Below are positions 61,201 through 64,000 of a DNA stretch of 64,000 nucleotides, one piece after another. The notes under the pieces are model-generated. The model was not told the origin of the DNA. It did not search any database and was given only the letters and a program-made list of their open reading frames with translations. Origin of the DNA: Physcia stellaris (taxonomy: Eukaryota > Ascomycota > Lecanoromycetes > Caliciales > Physciaceae). Where the stretch lies: NCBI GenBank assembly GCA_018902385.1, contig JABSSW010000052.1, positions 124,001-188,000 of the forward strand, written 5' to 3'. The position numbers were made by a program, and so were the translations under genes. Position 1 is the first letter of the stretch, and each line of letters begins with the position of its first letter.

Positions 61201-64000
61201 CATACTTACTCGGCTACCTTTGGAAGCTCGAAGCGATGGGTTAGTTGGATGAGCGCTCGGCTGTCCGATGGAAAGTGCGCGAGGAAGTATGGAGATCAGC
61301 AATATAACTGCCGAGGAGATGATGATGTTGATACACGGTAATCCTCGGACTTTTATCCAGGACTACAGCTTGATTAAGGCAACTTCTCCTTCGATATGCA
61401 GTTGTCATGTGCACGCACCACCAGATGTATCGCCGTTCCACCTGCTTCCAGGACACGTGGGGATCGTCCCTCCGACATCTGTCAAAGGACGCCGACGGCA
61501 CTGCTGGATACTGGACTCGCAGCAGGCTGCAGGTCTGGCTGCCCGCGCACAGCGTTGCACGGTTCGCAAAGAAGCAAAAGCCTAGAGCTGCCGCACTTGA
61601 CAGACTACGTGCGTCCTTGGCATACAGCAATGCAATGCGGAGAAGGACCCAAGGGCTTGACCCAAGAGTTTTGAATCCAGGTTTTCTGCTGGTATGGCTC
61701 GCGCAGCGCAGAGACGACGTGCTGCTCTCCTAATGTCTGAACTTTGTCAGTACTCCGTCAATTAGGTGGCCTAACCGTAAGTGGACGATTCCATCAGCTG
61801 GAGAGCTCCAATTCTCTTTGTTCAGTAAGGCGTCCGTCATTCGTGCTTCTCACATTCTTTATGAGCTTTTGTAATCTTCAAAGTCCGTTGGCTTTCTACC
61901 GCTTAGAGCTAGTGAATTACTACCTATTCTAGTAGCGATAAGTTTTCATACTTGAGAATTCATATTCTATGTCGTTGCGTACATGCTATTGAAGGTCAAT
62001 TTGAGGTTGGCTATCTACATCGGAAGTAATCCGCTGTGTTCCTTCCTACAGCGGCTTCTTTAGATGGATTTCTGTACTCCCCAAGAAACCGCACGAGCTA
62101 CTGTTCGGCTACTAGGTTGAAGCCCGCTGTAGAGTCAGGAACAAATTCTTCCCTAAGCATGATTTCGAGCCGGAAGTTACTGTAGTGTAGTCACCGAACT
62201 CGTCCCTTGGCTCGCCAAGACTGTGGCAAACATCGCAGTATCTACCATGGTTCACTCATGCTACGATGCCCGATACGGAATCTCATCTTTGGGTCATTGA
62301 TCTTCTACGCATATTGTGTAACTTCACATCCACCGAAACGGTGACGTTGGCCTTTCATGCATGAAGCTTCTGGCTAGGAGGATGGCTATGGATGTCAATT
62401 GGCTGAATCCAATCCATCAGGATTTTCATCAACTCCTTTCCCAGGACTAAAATCTCCCCGAAAAGCTGTCGATAACATCACTTCCAACGTCCGCACTCGT
62501 GCGGATTTTCATTATCCCGTCAAAGTATCATGCTGCATCTTTAACTCACCAAACATATCTCCTAGTCTGCGGGTGCGAAGGCCAAGCTTTCTCCGCCGTT
62601 TGATCCACACGTCTCCGCTGACCCTTCCCTGCACATGACAGAAGGCGGCCAGCAGGAGCGGAAAGGTATGGATGATACTATCCAGGCCAAATCATCCGTA
62701 CGTTTCCCGATCCAGGTTTCCTGTCGCCTTTGCAACGACTTCGGAGGCTTTGTGGCGTCAGTCTAGGGCTCTTGGGAACAAAAAACAAGACGTCTCTTCA
62801 ATACTTCTTGTAATCGGTTGCGGTTATCAAGACGCTGACGGCTGTCAGTTAAACCGCTTCGAGGTTCTTGGGGTCTTGGATGTCGGAAACAGTCGGCTGA
62901 AACGCCACAGGAACCAGATATGGGATTTCCGCAGGCTGTGAGCCGTTGGGAAAGTACTTGTTCTCTTCTGGGGTTTTCTCATGCGAGGTGGTTGGGTCTC
63001 TCTTGGGAAGCACGTCATGGTGACCTGATTCTCTCTTACAGTCCGGCATGCAACCGTTGTCACCACCAAGCACTTGCGGGAGCCTTCTTCTCAATTGCAA
63101 TTACAAATACTGCAGAACTCACCGTTGCATTTCAACAACTTGAGTAATGTCATCTAGCAACTACGCCGATGGGATGGTAATAGTCAAACAAAGCGTATCT
63201 TCATTTTATTGCCAAATATCATTGTTTTAGCAGCACAATCGTACTAATCGATATCAACCCAGCGTTCCGGGGTTCCGTCGAGTGAAATTGTAGTTCCTAG
63301 GACATGAGATACTTAGGCAATGTCGCAGCACGCCGATGGAAAAAGCGCGAGCGAAGAGCCTCCGCGTGACGAGCTGAACCCGGATGGGGACAGCATCACT
63401 TCTCGCTGATAGGTCTCTCGGGTTGCTGATCTACGATGCCCATATCCCCTTTTGCTCCCTGTTGCTCGCGTTTTTCATATTAGCGTTGGTTCCGTGAAGC
63501 CTAGATATCGGCTTCATGTTACGATGGGTTTTGTAAGATACTACGTCAGAGTAAGCTAACCACATGTCACATCTGTTGCATGTCCGATCCTCAACCCCCA
63601 ACCCCAAACCACTTGTCAAGGAACCTCTCGATTCGACATCGTTGTGTTCTTTCTTGAGATTAGATCCTGAGTTGACAATCTTACTCGTGAATGAAGGTGT
63701 CGTGAAGTAAGATTATTGGAGCCTTGCCAAAATCCTCTATGAAATGGCTTAGTATTCATCCCCTCCCCCAAACCCTCACCCCCAAACAAACCAAAAACCC
63801 AAGAATAAGATAAACTTCGTGAGTTTTGAAGTCGATAAGCTGTTCTCCCCCACACACAACTTTATATCTCACCGAATATTCCTGACATACCTTTCGCCTC
63901 TCCATCCCAAATATCCCAACCACGTCCCGATGAGATTCTACTAAAGCAAACTAGACCAAACAGCCCAGCCAATATCAGACCCAATAACCTCCCAAAAAAC
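58232..64000. other. 5.7-kb stretch without recognisable genes
   Basis: Normal base composition, no low-GC signature. All frames are short and overlapping, and none shows a known family or convincing splice structure. The first part should hold the promoter and any upstream exon of the C2H2 gene. I see no tRNA B-box, LTR or tandem array. Confidence 0.5.

Noticed and set aside
61407-61733. 108-codon Arg-rich plus-strand frame
   Set aside because: Overlaps other frames of equal quality, no homology pattern, no splice context.

Overview
The window is nuclear DNA of a filamentous ascomycete (Pezizomycotina). The evidence is the many short spliceosomal introns (about 40-195 nt, GT-AG, often with a CTAAC/CTGAC-like branch site) and fungus-restricted families: CFEM, the SAT4-type fungal rhodopsin domain, full-size PDR transporters and a DUF1687 protein. 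I cannot place it to a class with confidence; Leotiomycetes or Dothideomycetes are guesses.

Layout. (1) 1-11.5 kb is an accessory, gene-poor arm: the 3' end of a cytochrome P450, a full-length PDR-type ABC transporter, a SAT4-type seven-helix membrane protein, a CFEM GPI-anchored protein and a small lipocalin-like protein. (2) About 11.6-25.9 kb is an AT-rich block (about 25% GC) with no intact gene. Its cytosines are almost always followed by A or G. CpT and CpC, and on the other strand ApG and GpG, are nearly absent, while CpA and CpG survive. That looks like saturated repeat-induced C-to-T mutation with an unusual CpY target, since classical RIP destroys CpA. A less mutated island (23.0-24.95 kb) holds two LTR-like direct repeats of about 190 bp. 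(3) 26-58.4 kb is a housekeeping arm: a DUF1687/Fmp46-like mitochondrial protein, a very large unknown protein with an RRM-like fold and internal repeats, Rab escort protein, exosome subunit Rrp43, signal peptide peptidase, a PPIL1-type cyclophilin, a GNAT acetyltransferase, MICOS subunit Mic19, glucokinase, a Gin4/Nim1-family kinase and a C2H2 transcription factor with a glutamine tract. (4) 47.1-50.9 kb is non-coding and carries two facing arrays of a 40-bp CCAAT/GCGGCCGC unit. (5) 58.4-64 kb shows no recognisable gene.

The AT block separates two kinds of gene content. On its left are membrane and secreted genes plus a P450, of the sort often found in variable or secondary-metabolism regions. 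On its right are conserved single-copy genes, several in divergent pairs (MRS6/RRP43, SPP/cyclophilin, MIC19/glucokinase). I saw no convincing tRNA, rRNA or CRISPR. Gene models were built by eye from splice-site and phase agreement. Most close perfectly in phase; unresolved spots are stated in the entries.
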